DNA from: Stomorhina lunata
Taxonomy: Eukaryota > Arthropoda > Insecta > Diptera > Rhiniidae
Assembly (NCBI GenBank): GCA_933228675.1
Contig: OW121744.1
Span: 22,571,536 to 22,635,535 of the forward strand
Length of the DNA: 64,000 nucleotides
Direction: 5' to 3'
Made by a program: the position numbers and the translations under genes. The notes below the pieces were generated by a model that worked only from the letters and a program-made list of their open reading frames with translations, was not told the origin of the DNA and made no database searches. Below are positions 33,205-44,882 of the stretch, in pieces. Position 1 is the stretch's first letter. The number at the start of each line of letters is the position of its first letter.

Positions 33205-33292
33205 TTCAAGTGGGTCTGGCCGGGGATCGAACTCGTGACCTCTTGTATGCTAGGCGATAACTAACCTGCTATACAACGGCGGTTCACATTCT
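33205..33292 (-). other. tRNA-like sequence
   Basis: On the minus strand TATAGCAGGTTAGTTATCGC (A-box-like) is followed by GAGTTCGATCCCCGGCC (B box). The ends do not form a clean acceptor stem. Probably a SINE head or tRNA pseudogene. Confidence 0.4.
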
Positions 33293-33848
33293 TTAATAAA
33301 TAGAAATAATAAAATAAAATTTCAAAAAATTCAAAAAAACAAAATATTAAGAAAATGTTGTGTTCATTAGATAAAACAGCTTAAATGAATAGCATAAATT
33401 TTTTCATAATATGATGATAAATTGTTTAAATGCTCATCAGTTTTAACAAAAAAAAAAGATTTTTTTTCTGAAATAATAATAGAAAACAACAATTGTTATA
33501 TGATCCCAACCCGCTTTAAAGAAATTAACTTTAAAAAGTATGTAATGACTGAAAATTGTGAAAAATTTCCAATTTCGAACCAACAGTTTTTTCCAATGGA
33601 CCACAAAATGAAAAATATTCAAAAAGAAAAAGCTGATTTTAGTTTTTGAAATCAAGTTTTCAAATTTCTTTTGTGGTACGATTTTCAAAATAAAGTCGAC
33701 TTTTTCTTTCTAAAGTCGACTTTAAATATTCTGTGGTTAGGCTGAATTATTTTACACTAAGATTAATTTTTTGTGTATTTAAAATGAAAAACTAACTTAA
33801 CCCTTAATAGACATGGGGGCAAAAATGACCCAACATTTTTGTTGGCAC

Positions 33849-34613
33849 TTTTTATACCCTTCACAACCATAGATGGAAAGGGTATTATAAGTTTGTGCTG
33901 ATGTATGTAACGCATAGAAATATTTATCTTTGACCCACCTTTTAGTATACAAATAGGCTTAGAATCACTTTCTGAGTCGATTTAGCGATGTCCGTCCGTA
34001 CCCCCATGTAAACCTTGCAATCAAACTGCAGGTCGCAATTCTAAATACAATTTGATGAAATTTGGCACAGATCATTTTTTTTTTTAAATTGGACCATGGC
34101 TATTGAAATTGGTCAAAATCGGTCCATTATTTATGGTACCTCCCATAGGTCCCACTTCTCGTAATTGATATATTGGCCACAAATATCAATATTTTTTCAT
34201 GAAATTTTAAACAAATACTGCTTATATAAACTTAAATCACTGTACCAATTTGACCATAGCTCCCATACAAACTCTTCTTTAAAAACGCACTAAATGAGAC
34301 AAAAATCTTTAAAACGCTCGAAAACCTAAAGATAATTAGAATTTTGAGTTTATTTTTTGCATACATATTTTTTGTAACAACTGCAATCAATTTGCTAAAT
34401 TTCGAGATAATCGGTCCACATTTGACCTTAGCTCTCATATAAGTCCAAATGACGGAAACAGCTTAAATATATAAGTTTTGAGAAAATGTTTGTATGATGT
34501 CAAAATTTAGCAAATATTTGTCTTTATACAGGAAAAAAAACACCTTTGACCTTAGCGATGAAGGGCATCGTATGGTCGGGCTTGACCGACTATAGCACTT
34601 TCTTACTTGTTTT
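33849..34613 (+). mobile_element. Family A repeat, copy A3
   Basis: ATACCCTTCACAACCATAGA opens the copy. It keeps a short GTCCGTCCGT block and ends GGTCGGGCTTGACCGACTAT with TTCTTACTTG and a T-run. Its segment AAATATATAAGTTTTGAG (34465-34482) is the empty-site reference for rosa-1. Confidence 0.8.
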
Positions 34614-34617
34614 AGCA

Positions 34618-34699
34618 AATTTTGATTTGACATAATTCGGCCATATAATTTCACTATTAGAAGTCGATCAGAGACAAAAGTCAAAAAACGACCCACCCT
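34618..34699 (-). repeat. Family G repeat fragment
   Basis: Inverse of 21931-22030 (CGACCCACCCT end). It directly abuts A3, which may have inserted into it. Confidence 0.5.
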
Positions 34700-34702
34700 A
34701 TT

Positions 34703-35282
34703 GTATATATTTAAATTTTTTTTAACTCTCTTTTAAACCTCTAGTAGCGAAAATTGGGGAAGGACGTGTTTAAGAACGTTTTTAGTCTTAAAATAGCTTT
34801 TAATCAAAATTTACAAAAATACAGTTATTCTTAAATACTATTAATCTCCAAAAACTTATAAATTGTATTAAATTATTACTTTAATTTAATGCTTTGAGTC
34901 AAGGATAACAGAATTACTTTAAAGAGGATCCACAATAAAATTTTGAGCAGAGAATTTGTATGTAAACCTGAAACACTATAACAAGTTTTGTGAGAATTGA
35001 TCCACATTTGACCACAAACTCCAATATTATCCGTTTTTACTTGTTTTTTGGTCTCTAAAAAACTGTTTTTTTTTTCAGTTTGTGTCTGGAATAAAATTTT
35101 TTGATCTTTTTACTATTTTTTTCTGCATTTTAAACTTAATCAAAAACTCATTTGCGTATTCTTAAATAATAGTTTGGTAAAAAAAAAACAAGAACTTGAA
35201 AATTCATGGGTTGCGTGTTCAAAGTTTTTCAGTTAGATTTAAGACATAACAATTTAATAACCCAGCAAAAACCTGATATTAA
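34703..35282. other. AT-rich stretch, nothing recognised
   Basis: No ORF or shared repeat, apart from a J-like AACCCAGCAAAAAC at 35258. Confidence 0.4.
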
Positions 35283-36031
35283 ACAAGTAAGAAAGTGCTA
35301 TAGTCGGTCAAGCCCGATCATACGATACCCTTCACCACTAAGGTCAAAGGTGTTCTTTTTCCAGTATAAAGACAAATATTTGCTAAATTTTGCCATCATA
35401 CAAACATATTCTCAAAACTTATACATTTAAGCTGTTTCCGCCATTTGGACTTATATGGGAGCTAGGGTCAAATGTGTACCAATTATCTCGAAATTTGGCA
35501 AATTGCAAAAAATAAACTTCAATTCTCATTATCTTTGGATTTGCGAGCGTTTTAGTGAATTTTGTGTCATTTAGTGCATTTTGAGAAAAGAGTTTGTATG
35601 GCAGCTATGGTCAAATGTAAACCGATTTCAACGAAATTTGGTACAGTGATTTAAGTTTACATAAACAGCATTTGTTTTAAATTTCATGAAAAAATATTGA
35701 TTTTTGTGGCCAATATATCAATTCCGGGAAGTGGGACCTATGGGAGGTACCATAGATATTGGACCGATTTTGACGAATTTCAATAGCCATGGTCCCATTA
35801 TCAAAAAAATGATCTGCTCCCAATTTCATCAAATTATCTTTAGAATTGCGACCTGTACTTTGATTACAAGGTTTACATGGGGGTCCAGCCAGCCAGACAG
35901 ACGGACGGACATTGCTAACTCGACTCAGAAAGTGATTCTAAGCCTATTGGTATACTAAAAGATGGGTCTAAGACAAATATTTCTATGCGTTACATACATC
36001 AGCACAAACTTATAATGGTGGTGAAGGGTAT
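35283..36031 (-). mobile_element. Family A repeat, copy A4
   Basis: Inverted copy: CAAGTAAGAAAGTGCTATAG, the GTCGGTCAAGCCCGA hairpin, a CAGACGGACGGAC block at 35898, and a final GGTGGTGAAGGGTATA. Confidence 0.8.
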
Positions 36032-36159
36032 ACAAATCGTAAGGTAAAAGCAAAAAAAATCGCTTATTTGTTCGCGGGCACCACTCTTTCTACCTTTAAA
36101 CTATTTTCCTGGAATGAGCTTTAAGTTATATTACACTCTGATACACTATAAAAAAAAAG

Positions 36160-37270
36160 TCGGGAAACGACCTAGCTTGGGTTGTAGGCCTTATTGAGTA
36201 CATGATAATTCATGCAAAAAAAAATCTGAAATGGGCAAATCCTGCGTAACGAACGATACATTTTTACGGATTTTGTTGTACTTAAATGAATCCCATTATC
36301 GTTTTGCAAGAGATATCTTTGCACAGATTTCGGAGAATATTAGGCCATTGATGGTGCTCTCGAATGGCATTTGTTAATGCCAAGCTGTGACGGACGCTAC
36401 AAAAAAGGGAAGTGACTTTTTTTTTGAACACGTATTTCTGTAATTTTCATCAAAATGGTCATAGAAATAAAAAAATTGTTAATATATTAAAAATAGAAGA
36501 AAATCAGAGGATTACAAAACCGCTTTTTAAAATATTTTAAAGTTTCCAGTTTCACCAAAAAATCCATAGATGAACTGTTGCGGACGCTACGTGACAGACG
36601 ATATAGTTTTGACTTGCACGTTTTTTATTAGGAAAAAATTCATATTTTATATTTTGTTTTAAGGATTCGTTAATCAGTGAAAATAATGGTATTATTTATT
36701 CCCGAATTTCATCTCCTTCCTTTTCATGTTCGCGGTTAAAAAGCGATTTTTGGGCACAATTTAATATTTCACAAAACTGCAACATACATATATTTATTTC
36801 AACTTTTACACTTTTTGCATCTTATTTTTCGTCTCAAAAAAGCTGGAGCTAGCTGTTAGAGTGTCCCAAAAGTTCAAAAAAAAATCAAATTTCAAAATCA
36901 TCAAATTTGCCCCACTGTATATTTTTTTAACGCCTAATATCTTAAATTTAATCTGTGGATATAGACAGTGTTATTGCTTAATGAATAAGACAGACATGTG
37001 TTCGTAAATACTGTATTTAATAAATACCATTTTGTAAAAAATATATACTGTGACGGACGCTACACACTTTCCTATACATATTATTCTGTAAAATGCTATA
37101 TAAACATCTACATATTTTTAGCCTAATGTTAAGCATACTAGAAGTTCTCTTTACGAACCAAGTTCAATTGGAGAAAAAAGAAAAACTGTACTAGTCAAAT
37201 TAAAAAAAAAAAAATATTTCTGTGACAGACGCTACACACTATGAGCCCTTTTTTACTTGATGTTATTTAT
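36160..37270. repeat. Unclassified block with four GACGGACGCTAC motifs
   Basis: CTGTGACGGACGCTACA-like sequences occur at 36385, 36576, 37048 and 37220, with a half-copy GTGACAGACG at 36591. The intervening DNA is AT-rich and not obviously tandem. No ORF. Possibly a decayed element with a dispersed short motif. Confidence 0.4.
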
Positions 37271-37589
37271 ATCACTCCAATTACTTTTGATGGGGTCTTT
37301 TAAATCTAATTGTATAAAATTAAGCAGACTTTGAGCCCATACTGAAACTTGATACCTAAATGGATGTTTTTGTGATTTTTATGAACTTTTAAAAAACCCA
37401 TTAGTTTAAAAAATGTAAAAAAAATTCGAGATGGGTGCAAATAAAGACCTGCCATTCACGAAGAATGCAATCAAAAATTGTATACATCATATATACTAAA
37501 GAATCAATATTTGGTAAATTTTTCCATAAACACAAATACGTGATTTTGGCAGTTTTAAAATTTTGTCCTTGGTTTAATATTTTTCGGAT

Positions 37590-38470
37590 TTGCCCATATG
37601 TATATAACATTCCCTTTAAATATCTACAATCAAAAGGATTTGGAAGTACATTCAGTAATTAAAATTCCAACTAAGAAATTAGATAGCTATCAAACAATCT
37701 TAAGTCCAGATCTTAAATACCAGAAAAACCACTTAGATACTTTAAATATTGCAATCGAATTTAGTTCAAGATTTTACCAACAATACGCACTAGCGGAACA
37801 AGTTTTTCGATTTTACTCCATATTTTGAATTAGCTACACCCTTGTAGATACATATTAGAATGTCCCAGAAAAAGTGGAAGTCGTTGTATCAAAAGACGTA
37901 CCCCCCAAATTTGTTACATTTGACCCCAATAATCCAAATACAAAGTTTCATTCGGATCAGATATCGGGAAAGTTTGAACATCCCAGTTATATGGGAAAAC
38001 TTAGGGGTGTCTTTAGATTTCTTCAAAACGTTTAAACATAGAATATGTTTTTAAATACATTTTTAACAGCATCCTATAGATAGCAAAATGGCCTTTCCAA
38101 CGAGATATAAGACATTAATATCGGTTGAAAAGTTTCCTAATTATTAAGGGTTTCCCAAAAAATTTTACGTCATTGAAGAAGCTCCTGAACATATGCAATC
38201 AATTTTTTTTTTTTTTTATTTTTAATAAATTTTAAAAAGTTTGACTGCTTTTACTTTTTTGAGACCTTAAGATATTTAATTATTCATTTTCGTTGAAATG
38301 GGCTAACGTTAAGTCACTTTTGCATAGGACGAAAAAAAAATATTTTTTTTCATACCGTTTTCGAAACTCCTTTTTTGGTTTTTTCAATAGTTTGTTAAAC
38401 GAATGCGAAAAAAGTAAAAATTTGACACAATTATCAGGTTCGGCATAGCCAAATATAACACACTCAATTG
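37590..38470 (+). mobile_element. Family B 3' fragment, copy B5, interrupted
   Basis: 37595-37855 matches the 3' third of B4 (ATATCTACAATCAAAAGGAT, TAGCTACACCCTTGTAGATA). A mutated terminal hairpin GGTTCGGCATAGCC with AATATAACACACTC lies at 38433-38462. The ~570 bp between is unrelated AT-rich sequence. Confidence 0.5.
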
Positions 38471-38892
38471 TACTAAGAACAAACTTTTAATGATTTTTAA
38501 TGTACCAATTTTCAAATTAGAATTATAAATATTTTGCTGGGTTATATACGTACAATATCCGAAAATTTCATGTCTTCTGTTACTTTAAACTTTTGGAGTT
38601 ATGGTCATTAAGACGTCAATTATGTTTGACTTTTTTTCGAGAGATCATTAGCAATTATATAATGGGGAAAGAAGATTTAAAAGAAAAAGATAATTGTGCC
38701 TAAAATATTGTATCTTGTGTCTGTAGATATCAAGTTTTTAAAGTAAAATTTGTTTTGTTTTAATTTTTTTCTGTTTTAAAAATTTTATACCCACCATCAA
38801 AAAGAATGGGGGGTATATTGAGATTGTCATTCCGTTTGTAATTTCCTGAATATTGGCTCAAAAACCAAAATTGAAGTATATTCTGAATCCTT

Positions 38893-40124
38893 GGCCATTT
38901 TGTCAGCTGTCGAGTGATTAATATTTAGTTTGGCTTGCCAGGTTGACAAAAGAACAACGCTTGCAAATCGTGCAAATTTATTTCGAAAATAATGGTTCAG
39001 TTCGCGAAGTTTACCGCAAGCTCCGTCCATTTTATGGTCGACATAATCGTCCATCAGAGCAATTAATTCGGTTAACCATGGATCGTTTTCCCACTACGTT
39101 TACTCTATGTGATAATACGCATCCGCAGCGACGTCGAACAGTGCGCACCGAAGAAACAATTGCCGCTGTAGAGCAAAGTGTTGAAGAGGACCCGAATGAA
39201 TCGATTCGCCACCGTGCACAGCAATTGGAGCTTTGTCCATCAACTTTATGGAAGATTTTGCGCAAAGATCTTGGCTTGCGACCTTACAAGATCCAGCTTG
39301 TGCAAGAATTAAAGCCGCGAGACCATGCAATGCGTCGTGATTTTGGTGTATGGGCCGAAAATGAGATTGATCTCGATGCTGATTTTCATCGCAAAATTTT
39401 GTTCAGTGATGAGGCTCATTTTTGGTTGAATGGCTACGTCAACAAGCAAAATTGCCGCATTTGGAGTGAAGAGAATCCACATGAGACCCTTGAGACGCCA
39501 TTACATCCACAAAAACTGACTGTTTGGTGTGCTCTATGGGCTGGTGGAGTCATTGGACCATACTTCTTCCGAAATAATGCTGGAGAGTCAGTTACCATAA
39601 ATGGAGACCGGTATAGAGCCATGATAACCGACTATTTTGTTCCCCAATTGGATGGCATGAATGTGGATGAGTTGTGGTTCCAACAAGACGGCGCTACATG
39701 CCACACAGCGCACGTCACAATTGATTTATTGAAGGAAACATTCGATGAGCGCATAATTTCGCGGAATGGACCTGTCAATTGGCCACCAAGATCGTGCGAT
39801 TTGACACCACTGGATTATTTTCTTTGGGGATATGTGAAGTCGCTCGTCTACGCCAACAAACCAGAAACGTTAGGGGACTTGGAAGCCAACATTCGTGGCG
39901 TTATTGCCAACATACGGCCCCATATGCTCGAAAAAGTAGTTGAAAATTGGACCTGTACAATTGGCTTTATTCGAGCCAGCCGCGGCGGCCACATGCCCGA
40001 AATCATATTTAAACATTAATGGCATAAAATTATCCTTCCAATAAAGCCAAATTCATGGACATTAAAACGATTTTCTTGTGTTGTATTTCAATTCGAAGTT
40101 CTATACCTCTAAAAAAACACCCAT
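38893..40124 (+). mobile_element. rosa-type (DD41D) element, copy 2, 5' truncated
   Basis: Nearly identical to copy 1 from its base 58 to the end. The first 57 bp, including the 5' TIR, are absent. The 3' TIR (GAAGTTCTATACCTC, AAAAACACCC) and a TA at 40125-40126 remain. A deletion has joined the element interior directly to CTGAATCCTT of B3. Confidence 0.88.
38943..40019 (+). pseudogene. rosa-type transposase lacking its start codon
   Basis: The frame is open for 358 codons and keeps the full C-terminus ending MPEIIFKH, 23 residues longer than copy 1. All three catalytic Asp motifs are intact (FSDEAHFW, WFQQDGATC, LTPLDYFLW) with DD41D spacing. However, 14 bases present in copy 1 (ATTTCATCATGAAC) are missing, which removes the ATG, so the frame begins at TTG. 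The next in-frame Met is about 46 codons in (TMDRFPTT), inside the DNA-binding region. With the 5' TIR also lost, the copy cannot move and probably makes no full-length protein. Apart from these lesions it is very close to copy 1, so both are young. Confidence 0.85.
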
Positions 40125-41682
40125 TATTTTTGATATGTAAACAGAAAGTGTGTACTGAAAATGGGCGAAATCGGTTCACATTTAGTTAGAACTCCCATAT
40201 AACATCGCCCCGGGAGACACATGAATGCTGATAAATTGAATACAATTGTATTAGCTATGACGACTAAATTTAGAATAGAATTTTATGCAACTTTTTTATA
40301 TGAATCGGTCCATATTTAACTATAGCTCTCATATAAAAAAACACTCTCGGAAACCAAAAAAAAAATGTAACAAAGGCCAGTTAAAAGCTATTAAATTAGA
40401 AACTATTTATGATAGCTATGGCAAAAACAAGCTTTATATAAATGTCAGCCAGTGTGTAAAATTTTGTTACAATCGGTCAACATTTGGCTATAATTCTTAT
40501 ATATACATAACATCCCCTTTTTACAATCAAAAAGATTCGGTGGTACAAACAGCGTATTAAAATTGCACAAAAGTTCAGACTTTATATGTATACGGTATTA
40601 GGAACTCCTAACAAAATATATAGACCTGTCGTGTTACTATCAACATGTTTATCCTAACTAAATATTAAGCTAAGTATTCAACAGATTACACAGGTCAACA
40701 GCAAAAATGTGCTCGAGTAACCACTATATACATTTGATGTATCATGGCTACCTTAGTACAAAAATGGTAAAATTTTTAAATTCTATGGCAAGAATTTTTA
40801 AAAAAATTTTTTTTTTTTAAATTGCAATTTTTTTTAGACGTTTCTTCAAATAATTAATGATAACTCAAAAACTACTAGTCCGATATTATTAAAATAAAAT
40901 CAGAAAAATTAAGATTTACATAGCCTTGAATTCGTCTATATATCGCGTTTCAATTGGATTAATAGTATCGGAGTTATAATAAAAAACTTAAGAAAAAAAT
41001 ATATTTTTTATGTAAAAATGGCAAAAATTTTCGTTTTAAAAAAATCATGAAAAATCGAAAACGGCAAAAAAACTTCCAGATTTATTATTTTATCGCATAG
41101 CGACATATAATAGCAACAAAATGAGATATCGACCATAAAAATCTATTGATTTTTTCGAATTTATTCACAATTTAGTGAATTCGCTCATTTTCACAAAATT
41201 TTAGTTTTTTGCTTGATATACGCATTATAGCGGGTTTTCAAATGTATGAAAAAAATGAATTTTTCAATTTCAAGTGGTGCATGTCGGATTATTGTGAGAT
41301 TTGGTGAGAAACTTCCACCCACAAAATTTTAGTCGAAGTGGACAACGTTAACACGTAGCGCATAGGCCCCAAATCTGAAAAATAGCGTTTAAATCGAAAA
41401 AAATTGTCAAATTTTCAGTTTTTTGCAAAATTAAAGCTATTTATTCCCCCTTTTGCAAAAAAGTGGATTCTGGTCCTTAGGGCAAACACAATGAGATTTC
41501 CAATAAGCTACATATCTTTAAAATCGGCGAAGGCAATTGACCAAAAAATGTGACTAAGTCAAATCGATGGAATAGATCGAAAATGTATTTCATTGTTTTA
41601 TTCATGTATTTTATTTTATATTTTATTTTTTAAATTTATTACAACATATAAAATAAGGAAATAAATAAATAAATATTATAAA

Positions 41683-42219
41683 CTACAAACTTTGGAATTT
41701 TCTTTTATGAAATTTTCTATTATTGAATAACGAAGTGTTGCTCTGAATACTCTGGCAAAAATCTGCCATCATGTGTGCATCCCAGCGACCTTGGTATCTT
41801 TCCTCCATTGTCCGAATATCTTGGTGAAATCGTTCGCCCTGTTCCTCACTTAAGTCTCCTAGATTTTCAGGAAAACGATCTAAGTGACTGTGAAGGTAAT
41901 GTAACTTGATACTCATGTTGCATCCACGATTCTGGAAGTGAGTTAACATCTCTTCAACGTGCGCAACAAAATCATCATCCTTGTTATTTCCTTAGAAATG
42001 TTGAATAACCTATACAAACAAATCCCATGCATTTTTCTCAATTTCTGACATTGAACTGAGAAAATCGGTATCTTTGACCAATTTGCGAATTTGTGGGCCG
42101 TCAAATATTCCTGCTCTCAGCCTTCGATACTGTATTTCCACAGTAACACGTGTCCCACAGAAATACGTGTTTTGCCCAAAACAGTATTTCGCGTACTTGT
42201 TTTGCCATACATTTCTCAT
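41683..42219 (-). pseudogene. Degraded coding region of element D
   Basis: One minus-strand frame broken by two stop codons. The upstream part contains FDGPQIRKLVKDTDF and EIEKNAWDLFV. It is followed by TAG and, a few codons on, TAA, then MLTHFQNRGCNMSIKLHYLH, LDRFPENLGDLSEEQGERFH and TMEERYQGRWDAHMMADFC. I recall the DGPQIR and SEEQGERFHQD signatures from a protein family present in many copies in arthropod genomes; I cannot name its biochemical activity or confirm it is a transposase. No convincing start or N-terminus is present, and the C-terminus ends in a basic tail. It lies between the inverted arms, so it is most simply the decayed gene of D. Confidence 0.7.
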
Positions 42220-43033
42220 TCATCCAAAACACTTTGGCAGTACCTGGATATTGTATAGTAGTTTCAAAATCATCGAATTTTTTTTATTTTGTTGCGTCGT
42301 GTAATAGGAAGATATCCGTCAATTTTAGCGAAATTTTATATTTTATTGTTGACATGTATATTGTAAGTTAAAAAAGAACAAAATAAAAAATTTTAAACTA
42401 AGTAAAATGTTTTTGTAAATTGTCTTCGGCAAGTCCTCAAGGAAATGTAATGGCCAGTGAAAATTGTAATAACTCGAAAACTGTTTAACCGATTTTAAAG
42501 GCATGTAGCTTATTGGAACAACCATTGCCTTTACACTAAGAACTAGAATCCACTTTTTTGCAAAAGGGGGAATAAATAGCTTTAATTTTGCAAAAAACTG
42601 AAAATTTGTCAATTTTTTTCGATTTAAACGCTATTTTTCAGATTTGGGGCCTATGCGCTACGTGTTAACGTTGTCCAATTCGACTAAAATTTTGTGGGTG
42701 GAAGTTTTTCACCAAATCTCACAATAATCCGACATGCACCCCTTGAAATTGGAAAATTTATTTTTTTCATACATTTGAAAACCCGCTATAATGCGTATAT
42801 CAAGCAAAAAACTAAAATTTTGTGAAAATGAGCGAATTCCCTAAATTGTGAATAAATTCGAAAAAAATCAATAGATTTTTATGGTCGATATCTCATTTTG
42901 TTGCTATTATATGTCGCTATGCGATAAAATAATAAATCTGGAAGTTTTTTGCCGTTTTCGATTTTTCATGATTTTTTTAAAACGAAAATTTTTGCCATTT
43001 TTACGTAAAAAATATATTTTTTTCTTAAGTTTT

Positions 43034-44882
43034 TATACCCACCATCAAAAAGAATGGGGGGTATATTGAGATTGTCATTCCGTTTGTAATTTCCTTAATA
43101 TTGGTTCAAAAATCAAAAACGATATATATTCTGAATCCTTATGAAATTCTAAGACGATTGAGCTATGTCCGTCTGTCTGTCCGTCTATCTGTCTGTCTGT
43201 TGAAATCACGATAACGTCTAAACGAAAAAAGCTAGCTAACTGAAACTTAGCAAAAACATTCTTTATCTATGAGAAAATTTTGGTATTGAAATTGGGCAAA
43301 ATCGGTTAGCATTTGGCCATAGCTCCCGTATAACCTCGTCTAGGCTAATCGCTTATTTGCTAATAAATGACAAATTATGACAGTTATGATAACAAAATTT
43401 GGTATCTAGAAGTTTTAGATAAGCACTAGGCAGCATATAAAATTTCATCGAAATCGGTTCACATTTAGCCATAGCTCCCATACAAAAAACTTACGAAAAC
43501 ATCCTAAATTTCACCTAAAATACACTTAAATGCCAATAAATCTAAAAGTATAACAGATATAACCACTAAATTTGGCACAAGAAAGTCTTATATCAATGCC
43601 AGCCAGTGTGCAAAATTTTGTCACAATCGGTCACTATTTGACCTAGCTCCCATATAAAAAACTTACGAAAACACAAAAATTCAAAAAGAAAAGGGGATTT
43701 ATGTCCGTCTGTCCGTCAGATAAAATCGTGATAGCTCCTTAACTACAAGAGCTAGTAAGACTAAATTAAGCAGGAAAGAAGTCTTATGTCAATGCCAGCC
43801 AGTGTGCAAAATTTTGTCACAATCGGTCACCATTTGACCATAGCTCCCATATAAAAAACTTATGGAAACACAAAAATACATAAAGAAAAGGTTGTTTATG
43901 TCCGTCTGTCCGTCAGATAAAAGCACGATAGCGCCTTAACGAGCTAGAGGGACAAAATTTTACAAAAGTATTTTGGATATCTCGAAAAAGATGTGTGTTG
44001 AAAATGGACAAAATCGGTTCAAATTTAGTTAGAGCTCCCATATAACCCCGCCCCGGGAAACACAATAATGCTGATAAATTGAATACAATTGTAATAGCTA
44101 TAACGATTAAATTTAAAATTGGGAAGTTTTATGCAATTTTTGATCAGTTTATCAAATTTTATAGGAATCAGTCCATATTTGACTTTAGCTTTCATATAAA
44201 AAACACTCACGGAAACCAAAAATTTTAGCAAAGGCCAGTTAAAAGCTATTAAATTAGAAACTATGATAGCTATGGTCACTAAATTTTGCAAGAATAAGCT
44301 CTCTATATATACCAGCCAGTGTGTAAAATTTTGTTATAATCGGTCAACATTTGGCTATAATTCTTATATATATAACATCCCCTTTTTATATCTACAATCA
44401 AAAAGATTTGGAGGTACATTCATTATATTAAGATTGCACCTATGAAATTATATAGGCATCAATCAATGTTCAGCCCAGACTTTATATATGATGAATGCAT
44501 TAGGAACTCATAATGAAATATATGGACCTGTCGTATTACTATTAACGTGTTTAGCCTAACTACATATTAATCACAACGAAAAGTATTTAACAACTTATTA
44601 ATGTAAAACTATACCTGGTTATGAGACCGAATTTTGATCAAAGTAAATACTGGGGTAACCACTAAAATATTTTTGAATGTTGAACTATAAAGCTACGGCA
44701 ACCGAATTTAGTCCAAAGGTTTTACCGACAATACCAAATAGCTTAGCGATTTTTCCAGTTTTGGTGCAGATTTTGAATTAGCTGCACCCTTGTAGATATA
44801 TGAGATATGTTTCTAAATTTAACGCAACTTGATGGTGGGTATATAAGATTCGGCACAGCCGAATATAACACTCTTACTTGTT
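43034..44882 (+). mobile_element. Family B repeat, copy B4 (reference, uninterrupted)
   Basis: A full-length ~1.85-kb copy. It has TATACCCACCATCAAAAAGA with partner GGGGGGTATA, a GTCCGTCTGTCTGTCC block at 43168, several modules with CCAGCCAGTGTG and GGTCACCATTTGACC, and terminal GATGGTGGGTATATAAG. The ATTCGGC-ACA-GCCGAAT hairpin and AACACTCTTACTTG end it. It sits in a T-run of the right arm of D; the left arm shows the empty site as six A/T pairs. No ORF. Confidence 0.8.

Larger units (their letters stand above)
32819..33744. mobile_element. TIR element (~926 bp), MITE-like
   Basis: Left end CGGCCCAACCACAGAA with ACTTTAAAG; right end CTTTAAATATTCTGTGGTTA with GGCTG, its imperfect inverse. 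Both ends carry GTCGACTTT-type repeats, some diverged. AAT flanks both sides and may be the target duplication. It encloses an F5 fragment and a tRNA-like sequence. Confidence 0.5.
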
